NCBI GenBank assembly: GCA_017416285.1
Contig: JAFQCU010000007.1
Location: 1 to 64,000, forward strand
Length of the DNA: 64,000 nt
Source: Clostridia bacterium
GTDB lineage: Bacteria > Bacillota > Clostridia > Oscillospirales > Acutalibacteraceae
Direction of reading: 5' to 3'
Each line of letters begins with the position of its first letter. Positions within the stretch are counted from its first letter, which is position 1. A program made the translations under genes and the position numbers. The notes beneath the pieces are model-generated. The model was not told where the DNA came from. It saw only the letters and a list, made by a program, of their open reading frames with translations, and searched no databases. This document shows, in pieces, positions 41,448 through 50,197 of the stretch.

Positions 41448-42185
41448 TTATTTATTTTTCTTACAAAGCTTTCCGATAAAGTCTGCCAAAAAATAATAAA
41501 CGGGAATGGTTAAAAACATAATCCAACCGGGGTGCCACCATTCTTTTACCATACCGAAATACATATAAAGCATTACAACAAGCACGGGGTAGCAAAATTC
41601 GCCTGCGTTTTTACGGGCAATGGCATCAATAAGGGTGTAATAAAGCGGTATGGTTAAAAATACTAACCAACCAAGACCCCAGCCGCCTAAAATTTCCAAA
41701 CTGCCGAATAACAGATATGCAATAACGGTTATGATGGGATAGGGGAAGCGTTTGAAAAAGCGGTATGCACGTGAATCAATTTGCTTTTTCGGGAAAACTA
41801 TATGACCGTTTTCGGTAACGTTTACTCCATCTTTATCAATATGCACGTTTGTGTCTTTGGTGTCAACGTGAATACCCTTCCAATTTATATTAACTTTATC
41901 ACCCGTGTGACTTTCAACCTGAATGCCCGCAGGGGAAATATCAACTTTATCATTAGTGGGTGCTTCTTCTTGCTTGGATGAAGTTTCACCTAAAACCAAA
42001 TCATCAAGTGAAATATTATAGAGCTTGGCTAGTGCAATAAGGTTGTTGGTATCGGGCGAGCTTTCATCCCTTTCCCATTTACTTACTGCTTGGCGTGACA
42101 CACCAATTTTTTCGGCAAGCTCTTCTTGTGAAAAGCCTGCATTTTTGCGGTGGTTATATAATTTTTCGCCAATGCTGTTATTCAT
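41448..42185 (-). CDS. XRE-family regulator with C-terminal membrane domain
   Basis: 245 residues from ATG 42185 (an ATG two codons earlier is too close to the GGAAAGG site). Residues 3-60 are an HTH domain (GEKLYNHRKNAGFSQEELAEKIGVSRQAVSKWE). A beta-rich middle (NINWKGIHVDTKDTNVHIDKDGVNV) leads to four membrane helices with an internal duplication: GWLVFLTIPLYYTLIDAI and GWIMFLTIPVYYFLADFI. A membrane-held DNA-binding protein of this shape probably senses envelope or solute signals; nothing more specific can be said. Confidence 0.85.
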   Translation of the reverse strand: MNNSIGEKLYNHRKNAGFSQEELAEKIGVSRQAVSKWERDESSPDTNNLIALAKLYNISLDDLVLGETSSKQEEAPTNDKVDISPAGIQVESHTGDKVNINWKGIHVDTKDTNVHIDKDGVNVTENGHIVFPKKQIDSRAYRFFKRFPYPIITVIAYLLFGSLEILGGWGLGWLVFLTIPLYYTLIDAIARKNAGEFCYPVLVVMLYMYFGMVKEWWHPGWIMFLTIPVYYFLADFIGKLCKKNK

Positions 42186-42288
42186 AAACATCGTTCCTTT
42201 CCTTTTTTACAAGGATATTATACTATTTTTCGGGCAGTTGCGCCACCAAAATTGGTAGTCATTTCCGCAACTTTAGGTTGACAGGGGG

Positions 42289-42762
42289 TTACTCTTCCTT
42301 GGAACGCAAATATTTTTGAAGTACTTCTTCTATGTTGTTTTCGTTTAATATATAATCTTCATGAATTTCGTTGCATATCCATGCGTAATAATCAAAAATC
42401 GCTTCAATAAATGAGGTGAGGATTTCCTCAATAGACCATTGTTCTGTTCTTACCGGAAGACGAATATACGGAATGTCATTTTCGTTATCGAAATTGGGAT
42501 AATCCGAAAAATCTGACCAATAAAACAGATATCCAACTCTTTTACCGTCACGTCTAATTAAGTAATGCTTATATTCAAAATCAACCCATAGGGTTATTGG
42601 GATAGAGTAGTTGTTTTCAACCCAATTAACAAAGCTAATAAGCTCGTTTTTAATATCTTGTGGTATTTTCTTATCGAAACAAATATTGAATAGTGGCGAA
42701 ATGTTTTCCGTTACATTTAGCTTTACGGATTGCGCTTTATCCCAAACATTTTGGCTTTTCAT
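42289..42762 (-). CDS. Hypothetical acidic protein
   Basis: 157 residues from ATG 42762 behind GAGGTG. Rich in aromatic and acidic residues (WVDFEYKHYLIRRDGKRVGYLFYWSDF), no membrane segment, no motif I know. The size and composition recall immunity proteins of contact-toxin systems, but no toxin gene is nearby and this is only a resemblance. It lies between two regulators and has no operon partner. Confidence 0.7.
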   Translation of the reverse strand: MKSQNVWDKAQSVKLNVTENISPLFNICFDKKIPQDIKNELISFVNWVENNYSIPITLWVDFEYKHYLIRRDGKRVGYLFYWSDFSDYPNFDNENDIPYIRLPVRTEQWSIEEILTSFIEAIFDYYAWICNEIHEDYILNENNIEEVLQKYLRSKEE

Positions 42763-42931
42763 AAGTATCACCTCTTGATTGGATTATAGCATAATATGTA
42801 TGTCTTTTCAATGAAATTAGGTTTATGGCGCTTAGATTCAATATCAACTTTAATTCAATATCAATTTTCTTGATTTGGGATGAGTGCTGTTTTATAATTG
42901 TTATACAGACTTTTATTCGTGAGGGGTTAAA

Positions 42932-44056
42932 ATGAACGATTATAAATTTGGCAATTTTTTGTGTATGCTTCGTGAGAAAAAAGGAATGACTCAAGCAGAA
43001 ATTGCCAATATGCTCGGGGTTACGGCTGCGGCGGTTTCTAAATGGGAAAACGGCAGTTCAAAACCAAGGGTTGATGTTTTAATTAAGTTGGCCCAAATTT
43101 TAGATGTTAGGGTTGAAGAACTAATGTCAGGTGAATATATTGATTTTGAAACATTAGACCCAGAAACCGTAAAAACAATAAATGAAAGATATGAATATTT
43201 GATGAAGGTTGACAGTCATAATACTATGGGGGTAAAAATACGGCGCCTAATAGCTGCAGCAATCGACTGGAATATTATCGGTTTTTCGGTTATAATAATG
43301 CTCGTGTTGTACGTGGCGGCATTTGATAATGCTATTCAGCAAGCTTACGCTCCTGCAAATCTTGGAATGATGTTAGTTATGCTTTTGTATCCAATTGGTT
43401 TTATCCTTAGAGATGTAATATTTTTGGGACGGTCATTGGGAAAAAGAATTGTGGGCCTTACAATAATTGATAAAAAAGACGGGCGACCAGCAACTTTTAT
43501 AAAACGAATTATTAGAAATATTTTTTTGCTGTTTATGCAGTTTGATGTTATTGTTATGCTTATTATCGGGCGTAGTATAGGGGATTGTGTTGCACAAACT
43601 CTTGTTGTACCGTTGAAAGCACCCAATACAAAAAATAAGGCGACATTAAAACCCAATTTACAGCAGACAGAAGTTGAAAAAATAAATAGCTATTCACCGC
43701 CAAAAGCAAATAATGTTAAAAAACTTACTATAATTTGTGTGTGCGTTTTCGTTGCCTTTGCGATTTTTATTTCATCAATTGTTATGATTGCAATTTCTTC
43801 TACAAGGGATAGTGAGGAATATAAACTAGCATACAGTTATTTTGTTGAAAGTGAAACTTTTAAGTCACTTAAAGTTGAGGAATCGAAAATTTTTAACAAT
43901 AGTTATTCATCAGAATGGAATTTTACTGAAAATGGAAATTACGATTATAAAACAGCAAAAATTTCATTTATCGTCAAATTTAAAACCTATGTAGTTGTGT
44001 GCCATTACAAAAATGACACGTGGACAGTCTGCGAAGAATGCACGCAATTTAAGTGA
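42932..44056 (+). CDS. XRE HTH and RDD membrane fusion protein
   Basis: 374 residues. An N-terminal HTH domain (LREKKGMTQAEIANMLGVTAAAVSKWENG, residues 12-40) is fused to an RDD domain with two to three membrane helices (about 105-215; IRRLIAAAIDW, LGKRIVGLTIIDKKDGRPA). Next come a linker, another membrane helix (about 265-290) and an extracytoplasmic tail of about 85 residues with a cystatin-like pattern. It could link an outside signal to transcription directly. A single gene with a two-way terminator. Confidence 0.85.
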   Translation: MNDYKFGNFLCMLREKKGMTQAEIANMLGVTAAAVSKWENGSSKPRVDVLIKLAQILDVRVEELMSGEYIDFETLDPETVKTINERYEYLMKVDSHNTMGVKIRRLIAAAIDWNIIGFSVIIMLVLYVAAFDNAIQQAYAPANLGMMLVMLLYPIGFILRDVIFLGRSLGKRIVGLTIIDKKDGRPATFIKRIIRNIFLLFMQFDVIVMLIIGRSIGDCVAQTLVVPLKAPNTKNKATLKPNLQQTEVEKINSYSPPKANNVKKLTIICVCVFVAFAIFISSIVMIAISSTRDSEEYKLAYSYFVESETFKSLKVEESKIFNNSYSSEWNFTENGNYDYKTAKISFIVKFKTYVVVCHYKNDTWTVCEECTQFK

Positions 44057-44133
44057 TTGGGATGGGATGCGTTTCTCTCGTGGGTTTTTATGAAACATCT
44101 CACTTTATTCGATATGAAATAATCTATCCTAAA

Positions 44134-44172
44134 TAAAAATATCCCCGCCGAGAAATCGGTGGGGATATTTAA
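44134..44172. terminator. Two-way terminator
   Basis: AAATATCCCCGCCGA (44137-44151), GAAA, TCGGTGGGGATATTT (44156-44170). Confidence 0.88.
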
Positions 44173-44275
44173 TAGTTGCTTTCAAGTTGTATTTTGAAGC
44201 ACATAAAAATTAGATTGATAAAAGCGTTAAGCACTTATATAATGTAAAATAATTTTATTTTTTAACAATGTCAAC

Positions 44276-45106
44276 TCACTTATACAGAATGGCATTCGTT
44301 ATTCTATCTGCCAGTTCGTATTGAGGGGAATACTTGTCAATATCGTTTGTTTTAAAAATTGCCATAACAATATTGTCTATTGTGATAAAGCAAATAATCA
44401 TTGCTATGCCACCGAAAACAAGCCCCAATCCTTCACAAAAAGCAATTGTGGTATTTAAGCCATTTATTAAACCGTTAAAGACAGTGCCGAACCCATATCC
44501 GAAAATCCACGTTATAACGCTTATAATAAGTATTAGTAAGCCACTAAGCAACATAGTAAGTAAAACTAAAAGGGTTTCAGCAAAGGGATATACTGTAACA
44601 GCAAAGAAAATTGCCAATCTGATTATACCCCAAATGGTTAAAGCAATATTTTTTAAACCAATTAAAAACGTTTGGGAAGAAAAAATATCTAAAAAACTTG
44701 TCCACGTAGTGCGAATATCACATATATAATTGATGGCGCTATCAATGAAAGGAATATTTAAAAACAGTGATATTAATGCTGAAACAACAACGGTTGGCAA
44801 AAGCATGGATACATTAAACATAAAGTTTTTAAAGCCAATTTTCGGGTAATTACCACTTTTCAAAATAAGCAGATTAAATAATTGAATGCCAAAAATAAGT
44901 ATGCCTGCTTTAAAATAAATCGGCATAAGCCCCAATAAGGTGGTTGATGTAAAATTGAATATCGTAGAAAGAGCGGCTGCATTATCAATGATTATTAGTG
45001 AATAGTTTTCATTTGAAATGGTCTGAGAAAGTATTAAAAACAAAATGGGACATAGTAAATTACCAGCAATGATTACCAATAATGCCGGCTTGATTGTGTG
45101 TCTCAA
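44276..45106 (-). CDS. Polytopic membrane protein of unknown function
   Basis: 276 residues from a TTG start at 45106 with GGGGGGAT upstream. Six to seven membrane helices; a repeat-like succession of hydrophobic segments (FAETLLVLLTMLLSGLLILIIS) with few charged residues until the C-terminal NDIDKYSPQYELADRI. The wide helix pattern vaguely recalls SpoIIIAE-type sporulation membrane proteins, but I cannot support that assignment. It has no clear operon partner. Confidence 0.7.
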   Translation of the reverse strand: MRHTIKPALLVIIAGNLLCPILFLILSQTISNENYSLIIIDNAAALSTIFNFTSTTLLGLMPIYFKAGILIFGIQLFNLLILKSGNYPKIGFKNFMFNVSMLLPTVVVSALISLFLNIPFIDSAINYICDIRTTWTSFLDIFSSQTFLIGLKNIALTIWGIIRLAIFFAVTVYPFAETLLVLLTMLLSGLLILIISVITWIFGYGFGTVFNGLINGLNTTIAFCEGLGLVFGGIAMIICFITIDNIVMAIFKTNDIDKYSPQYELADRITNAILYK

Positions 45107-45402
45107 AATATCCCCCCTACTTTTTTAGATTAAACATATCGAAAAGTGCATTTTTAATATGACTTTTTGTCTTTGAATTTCTAAATTTCAACATTGCACC
45201 TACCTTGCGGTTAGTGCTTTTTATTATTGGAAGGGGAGCACAAAGTCGAATCTTTTTAAAATTTGACCTATATGTTCGAACCCTACATTTTTTAGAATGA
45301 AATATTTCACTACATTGAATTATGAAATTTTCTGCTGATGCAGAAAGTGAAATATTTCATATGCAACAGCATATTTCACTCGCCGTAAGGCGAAGTTCAT
45401 TG
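45107..45402. repeat. Gene-free stretch with hairpin-array repeat
   Basis: No gene is seen. From about 45293 the DNA is a string of short hairpins (TTTCTGC-TGAT-GCAGAAA near 45329-45346; ATATGC-AACA-GCATAT near 45360-45373; CGCC-GTAA-GGCG 45381-45392) joined by TGAAATATTTCA palindromes. This style of element is common between genes of gut Clostridia as far as I recall. It abuts the tRNA-Ser terminator. Confidence 0.6.
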
Positions 45403-45435
45403 AAAAAGCGACTTGCTGAAACAAGTCGCTTTTTC
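45403..45435 (-). terminator. Terminator of tRNA-Ser
   Basis: AAAAAGCGACTTG (about 45404-45416) pairs with CAAGTCGCTTTTT (45422-45434); on the minus strand it directly follows the CCA end of the tRNA and ends in TTTTTC. Confidence 0.85.
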
Positions 45436-45527
45436 TGGCGCAGAGAGAGGGATTCGAACCCTCGGTGTATTATTAGTACACACACGATTTCCAATCGTGC
45501 GCCTTAGACCAGCTCAGCCATCTCTGC
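45436..45527 (-). tRNA. tRNA-Ser (GGA)
   Basis: On the minus strand: acceptor GCAGAGA (45527-45521) pairs with TCTCTGC (45446-45440), then discriminator G and encoded CCA. The anticodon stem CACGA/TCGTG encloses TTGGAAA, giving anticodon GGA (serine UCC/UCU). The long variable arm (GTGTGTACTAATAATACACC) and T-arm GGGTTCGAATCCC are typical of a class II serine tRNA. Confidence 0.97.
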
Positions 45528-45594
45528 ATACGTTTTATTAACGCCCAATTAGTATACCAAAAAGAAACTCAAAAATCAAGTAAAAAATTAAATC

Positions 45595-45623
45595 TTGTAT
45601 AAAAAAATAAAATGTGTTATATT
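45595..45623 (+). promoter_or_regulatory. Promoter of the sodium symporter gene
   Basis: TTGTAT (45595-45600), 17 bases, TATATT (45618-45623). Confidence 0.65.
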
Positions 45624-45652
45624 TAATATAAATTAAACCTTAGGAGGTTATT

Positions 45653-47023
45653 ATGGAGAGAGAAAAGCTTTCTAGCCGCTTGGGCTTTATATTGCTCAGT
45701 GCCGGCTGTGCCATAGGTATTGGCAACGTTTGGAAATTCCCTTGGATGGTTGGTCAATACGGCGGCGCAATTTTCGTACTTATTTATTTGTTCTTTTTAG
45801 TTGTTATGGGTCTTCCTGTTATGACTATGGAATTTGCCCTTGGTCGTGCTTCACAAAAAAGCCCTGCCGCAATGTACAAGCAGTTAGAGCCCAAGGGTTC
45901 AAAATGGCATTGGCACGGTTATACTGCATTTGCAGGTAACTATATTTTAATGATGTTCTACACCACCGTTACCGGTTGGATGATTAACTACTTCGTTAAA
46001 ATGGCAAGCGGTAAATTTGTTGGCACAACACCTGAAACTGTACCAAACATATTTGGCGAAATGGTTTCAGACCCTATTCAAATGGTGCTCTTTATGGCTA
46101 TTGCCGTTATTATCGGTATCGGCGTTTGTGCTTTGGGCGTAAACAAGGGCGTTGAAAAGGTAAGCAAATACTTAATGCTTGCTTTACTTGCGATTATGGT
46201 TGTGCTCGCAATTAACAGCTGCTTCCTTAAAGGCGGTAATGCCGGTCTTAAATTCTATTTGTTGCCCGATTGGGATAAGTTTATAAATAATAACCCCGGT
46301 TCGGTTGTGGTTGGTGCTATGAATCAGGCATTCTTTACCCTTTCACTCGGTATTGGTTCAATGGCGATTTTTGGCAGCTATCTTGACAAAAAGCGCTCGC
46401 TTATGGGAGAAGCTATTAACGTTGCTTCACTTGATACCTTTGTGGCATTTACTTCGGGCCTTATTATTTTCCCCGCTGCATTTGCTTATAATATTCCTGT
46501 TGATGCAGGTCCAAACCTTATCTTTATTACATTACCTAACGTGTTTAACAATTTGCCCGGTGGCAGAATTTGGGGTACACTTTTCTTTGTATTTATGTCC
46601 TTTGCGGCACTTTCAACCGTTATTGCGGTTTTCGAAAACATTATTGCTTGCAGTATGGATATGTTTAAGTGGAGCCGTAAAAAGGCTTGTCTTATTAATG
46701 GTATCGCATTATTTGTGCTGTCACTTCCTTGTGCGCTTGGCTTTAATGTTTGGTCTGGATTTGTTCCTTTTGCAAAGGGTACAAACTTCCTCGATTTAGA
46801 AGATTTTATCGTTAACTTTATAATGCTTCCGGTTGGTGCATTCCTCTTTATTGTTTTCTGTACCTGGAAATTTGGTTGGGGTTGGAAAAACTTCAAGGAA
46901 GAAGCTAACACCGGTAAGGGCGTAAAGGTGCAAAATTGGATGCGTATTTATATGCAGTACATTTTACCGATTTTTGTACTTGTAATTTTGGTTTACGGTT
47001 TAGTAACATTTAAATATCGTTAA
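45653..47023 (+). CDS. Sodium:neurotransmitter symporter family transporter
   Basis: 456 residues, about 12 helices, close to the shorter MhsT/LeuT-type bacterial members. The sodium-site helix 1 motif SAGCAIGIGNVWKFPWMVGQYGG (broken helix with unwound GIGN) is near 16-40 and GLPVMTMEFALGR ends helix 2. It takes up amino acids or related amines with sodium. AGGAGG precedes the ATG. A single gene with its own terminator. Confidence 0.93.
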   Translation: MEREKLSSRLGFILLSAGCAIGIGNVWKFPWMVGQYGGAIFVLIYLFFLVVMGLPVMTMEFALGRASQKSPAAMYKQLEPKGSKWHWHGYTAFAGNYILMMFYTTVTGWMINYFVKMASGKFVGTTPETVPNIFGEMVSDPIQMVLFMAIAVIIGIGVCALGVNKGVEKVSKYLMLALLAIMVVLAINSCFLKGGNAGLKFYLLPDWDKFINNNPGSVVVGAMNQAFFTLSLGIGSMAIFGSYLDKKRSLMGEAINVASLDTFVAFTSGLIIFPAAFAYNIPVDAGPNLIFITLPNVFNNLPGGRIWGTLFFVFMSFAALSTVIAVFENIIACSMDMFKWSRKKACLINGIALFVLSLPCALGFNVWSGFVPFAKGTNFLDLEDFIVNFIMLPVGAFLFIVFCTWKFGWGWKNFKEEANTGKGVKVQNWMRIYMQYILPIFVLVILVYGLVTFKYR

Positions 47024-47028
47024 AATTT

Positions 47029-47056
47029 AAAGCGAGGCATCAAGCCTCGCTTTTTT
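47029..47056 (+). terminator. Symporter gene terminator
   Basis: AAAGCGAGGC-ATCAA-GCCTCGCTTT followed by TTT. Confidence 0.92.
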
Positions 47057-47061
47057 ATGTT

Positions 47062-47172
47062 TAATATTTCAAATTATAGTTTGTAGGGGACTTTATTAGG
47101 AATTTGTAGAAGACAATATAGTTTAATTTACACAATAATTACGCATTACGAATTCCTAATTCCGAATTAGAT
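47062..47172. repeat. Second copy of the interspersed intergenic repeat
   Basis: TTCAAATTATAGTTTGTAGGGG (47067-47088 region) is the reverse complement of the element end at 8719-8738. It is followed by ACACAATAATTACGCATTACGAATT (about 47133-47157), matching the ATTACG run at 8671-8709. No gene is present. Confidence 0.6.
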
Positions 47173-47182
47173 AAACCCCAAT

Positions 47183-48013
47183 TTATTTTTCAAACCCAAT
47201 TATAATTCCGCCGCTTTCGGCGTAAAAGCTGCAAAGCCCACCCGTTTTGCAAATCTTAATATCACGTGTGCCGAATTCTTTTTCAAATTCAGCCTTAAGC
47301 GTTTGGGCGAATACATCGTTTTGGCAGTGCGAAATACGGATTTTACCGTTTTTACAACCGGCAGTCTTCATTCTTTCAATTATTGAGGCAAGGGCCTTTT
47401 TGTCGCCACGGCTTTTGTCGGTAATATCAAGCCGACCCTCGTCACTTGCAAGACCGATTACCCTTATGCCCAAAATGCCTGAAATTTTTGCAACGGCGTG
47501 GCTGACACGGCCGTTATTTGCAAGATTTTTAAGGGACTGAAGCATAAACAAAAGACCGGTTGTTTTTTGATATTCGGTAATTTGCTTGCAAATTTCATCA
47601 AAGGAAATACCGCTTAAAATCAGTTCCTCAAGCTTTTCAATAATAAGCTGCATTTCGCCGCCTGTTGAAAGCGAATCAATAACAAAAACATTTCGGTTTG
47701 GGTGTTGGGTTTCATATTCGCTTGCGGCAAGACATGCCGAATTAAAGCTGCCCGAAAGGTTTGACGATATTGTTATACAAAAAATATTTTCACTCTCACC
47801 AAATGATATAAGCCAGTCGTTTACACCAGGGCAGGCGGTTGAGGATTTGCCCGAATAATTCTTTAAATATGCTACCATTTCATCGGCGTTAAGACTGTCA
47901 TCATCAATAAACTCACGTTCGTTTGTGATGATTTTCAGGGGTGCGGATGCTGTGGGTATGTGGGTTATGTTTATTTTATCTGCCGAAGAATCGGCAACAA
48001 TTTTGTAGTTCAT
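47183..48013 (-). CDS. DegV-family fatty-acid-binding protein
   Basis: 276 residues. KIVADSSAD at the start, the lipid-head contact motif ISSNLSGSFNSACLA (near 80-95) and VFVIDSLSTGGEM are DegV features. Such proteins (FakB type) present fatty acids to the kinase FakA for phosphorylation; no fakA lies here. A single gene on the minus strand, behind an AGAGGTA site. Confidence 0.9.
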   Translation of the reverse strand: MNYKIVADSSADKINITHIPTASAPLKIITNEREFIDDDSLNADEMVAYLKNYSGKSSTACPGVNDWLISFGESENIFCITISSNLSGSFNSACLAASEYETQHPNRNVFVIDSLSTGGEMQLIIEKLEELILSGISFDEICKQITEYQKTTGLLFMLQSLKNLANNGRVSHAVAKISGILGIRVIGLASDEGRLDITDKSRGDKKALASIIERMKTAGCKNGKIRISHCQNDVFAQTLKAEFEKEFGTRDIKICKTGGLCSFYAESGGIIIGFEK

Positions 48014-48086
48014 AAAATACCTCTTTTATGTGTTTGGTATAATTATGCCACAAACCAAATAAAAAAACACTCTAACAAATAAAAAA

Positions 48087-48132
48087 CAATTCTACCGTCT
48101 GAAATGATAATTCTAATGACGGTAGAATTGTT
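48087..48132 (-). terminator. Terminator of the GH5-DMT operon
   Basis: ATTCTACCGTC (48089-48099) and GACGGTAGAAT (48118-48128) form an 11-bp stem; on the minus strand it is followed by TTTTTTATTTG. Confidence 0.85.
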
Positions 48133-48133
48133 G

Positions 48134-48997
48134 TTAAATACTGAAAATTATAACGGTTATAGCGCCAAGTATTATTATGGCTATATTTTTTAATGATATC
48201 TTTTCTTTAAAAAGAATAATGCCTAAAAGGGTTGAAAGCAGAATAACCGAAATGTTTTGAAGCGGGAAAAACGCTGCACTTTTAATGCGCCCTGCAAGGA
48301 TTGTGTTAAACAGGTTTGCACCGCCAAAGCAAAGGCCGGCAACAGACGGGAAAATAACGTTGCGTTTTTGGATTTTTGCTTTGTTTTTACAGCACATAAA
48401 GCCGATGATTGATGATAAAAATGCCAACGTAAAGGCGATTATTAAAAATTCATTTCTTTCGGATTTATATGCGGAATTTTGCTGTACCTTTTGCATAATT
48501 CCCAACCCGCCGGATGATATCATAGCAACGATAATCGGAAGCACGAAGGTTTTGCCGCTTTTGCCGCTTTTTTCTTTGCCGATTACTGTAACAGCAATGG
48601 TGGTAAGTGCAAGCGTAAAGCCCAACAAATCGGTGATGGTGAATTCTTCATTCCAAAAGATTGAGCCCGATATGGTTGGTATAATAAACCCTAGCGAATA
48701 AACAACACTGCAGATTGAGGTGCTGCCGATTTTAAGCGCCAGAGTAAACATCCATTGTGATGCTATCAGCAAAATGCCGTAAATAATGCCGTAAATAATG
48801 GTTGTTACCGATATTGCTGAAAATGAGGTTATATTAAAGCCTGTCAGCAATAATGCGGCTGCCAAAAACAGCATTGCTTGAGAAAAGAAAAAATGTGATG
48901 TGGCGCTGTTATCGGCGGCAGTTTTTTTAGAAGCTATGTTTCTGCCTGATGTCAATGAAACCGAAAGCAGTAAAAAAAGTAAATTTTCTTTTGTCAT
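48134..48997 (-). CDS. EamA/DMT-superfamily transporter
   Basis: 287 residues, ten membrane helices in two EamA halves of five. Basic loops and the final FKEKISLKNIAIIILGAITVII are typical of the drug/metabolite transporter superfamily. The start overlaps the GH5 stop by four bases, so the two are translated together. The transported compound may be a sugar or product of the GH5 enzyme, inferred from coupling alone. Confidence 0.88.
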   Translation of the reverse strand: MTKENLLFLLLSVSLTSGRNIASKKTAADNSATSHFFFSQAMLFLAAALLLTGFNITSFSAISVTTIIYGIIYGILLIASQWMFTLALKIGSTSICSVVYSLGFIIPTISGSIFWNEEFTITDLLGFTLALTTIAVTVIGKEKSGKSGKTFVLPIIVAMISSGGLGIMQKVQQNSAYKSERNEFLIIAFTLAFLSSIIGFMCCKNKAKIQKRNVIFPSVAGLCFGGANLFNTILAGRIKSAAFFPLQNISVILLSTLLGIILFKEKISLKNIAIIILGAITVIIFSI

Positions 48998-50082
48998 ACT
49001 TCGCCTCGGATAATTTTAGCCATTTCATCACTTAAAATTTTGCGGTTATCATCATCCACAAGGCTGAAACGGTTACCATCGTTGGGGGTGCTTAAATAGT
49101 TCCACGAGCAATAGGGAATATTATTTTCCTTTAAAACGGTTATAACATCACGCATCCAGTTTTCACGCCATTTAATGTCAGCGTGGCGGATAGTACCAAA
49201 CTCACCGCACCACAAAACCTTATCGGGGTTTTGTTCCACAAAAGCGATAGCGGGCTTAAGCGATTGACGAATGTGGTTAATATCCATTTTTTCGTAATTT
49301 GCATAAGCGTTTGGATTATTAAATACCGTTTTGTGATAATCACGGTAGCGTTCAATGTCACAGGGATAAGGCATTCTGCGGTTGTAATATAAGGGCGCCG
49401 CCTGTAATACACCCTGCTGATGGGTGAATTCGAACGGGTCATAGGTGTGGAAGGTGTAAATCACCTTTTCGTCATCGAATAGTTTGAGGTGACGTAGGGT
49501 GTGTACGCTGTTCCACGAGGTTGATCCAACAATAATTATACGTTCCTTATTGAGTTTACGTATTGCGTTAACGGTTTTTTCGGCAAGGTCGTTCCATTTT
49601 TGCGGATTAACATCACGCACCTCGTTTAAAAGCTCGAAGGCAATGCTGTTATCGTTATTGTAACGCTTTTCAAAAGCGAGCCAAAGCGAAATAAAGCGAT
49701 TTTGAAGCTCATCATCATCGAGAAGCTCAACCTCTTCTTTAATATCACAGTAGTTGCCGATTGCCTTGTGCATATTAAGTACAACGTTAAGATTATACTT
49801 TTTACACCATAAAATAAAATTGTCAACGTGTGTGAAAATTTCTTCACGATAGCTGTATGGCGCCTCTTCAAAAACTATCTGGTCAAAGCCTAGGCGAATA
49901 TGGTCCATTCCAAGCTCACTTATATATTTTATGTCTTCTTCGGTGATATATGTTGCGAAGTGTTCCATATCGCCGACAGTGAGACAAAGGCGACGGTCCA
50001 TTGGCAAAACGTTAAAGCGTTTATAGTTGGTAAGCCAACCGCCGATACCCATTCCGTGTTCAAATCCAATAAAGCGTTTCAT
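48994..50082 (-). CDS. Glycoside hydrolase family 5 (cellulase-like)
   Basis: 362 residues from ATG 50082 behind GGAGTGG. A TIM-barrel enzyme with DHIRLGFDQ, LNMHKAIGNYCD, the acid/base in AFELLNEVRD (about 152) and the nucleophile in LWCGEFGTI (about 294). GH5 enzymes cleave beta-1,4-glucans, mannans and related links. The absence of a signal peptide points to intracellular action on short oligosaccharides. It is divergent from an AraC regulator, the likely controller. Confidence 0.9.
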   Translation of the reverse strand: MKRFIGFEHGMGIGGWLTNYKRFNVLPMDRRLCLTVGDMEHFATYITEEDIKYISELGMDHIRLGFDQIVFEEAPYSYREEIFTHVDNFILWCKKYNLNVVLNMHKAIGNYCDIKEEVELLDDDELQNRFISLWLAFEKRYNNDNSIAFELLNEVRDVNPQKWNDLAEKTVNAIRKLNKERIIIVGSTSWNSVHTLRHLKLFDDEKVIYTFHTYDPFEFTHQQGVLQAAPLYYNRRMPYPCDIERYRDYHKTVFNNPNAYANYEKMDINHIRQSLKPAIAFVEQNPDKVLWCGEFGTIRHADIKWRENWMRDVITVLKENNIPYCSWNYLSTPNDGNRFSLVDDDNRKILSDEMAKIIRGEV

Positions 50083-50153
50083 TTTAACCACTCCTTTTAA
50101 GGAAATTATATATTTTAAACCTTGGATTGTAAATGCAGTAAAAACTTATATAC

Positions 50154-50182
50154 TTGCACAAAAGATAGATTTATGGTAAAAT
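50154..50182 (+). promoter_or_regulatory. Promoter of the AraC-type gene
   Basis: TTGCAC (50154-50159), 17 bases, TAAAAT (50177-50182). Confidence 0.7.
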
Positions 50183-50197
50183 ACTTTTGGTGATGGT

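Noticed and set aside
42289..42762. Hypothetical protein as a toxin-immunity gene
   Set aside because: No polymorphic toxin or secretion gene is near; composition alone is not evidence.
45245..45300. GTTCGAACCC near 45275 as a tRNA 3'-end attachment fragment
   Set aside because: Only the T-loop-like ten bases match; there is no acceptor stem and no element on either side.
45322..45507. Plus-strand 61-codon frame ending in WRRERDSNPR...
   Set aside because: This is the well-known spurious peptide made by reading across the antisense of tRNA-Ser; it overlaps the tRNA and the hairpin array.
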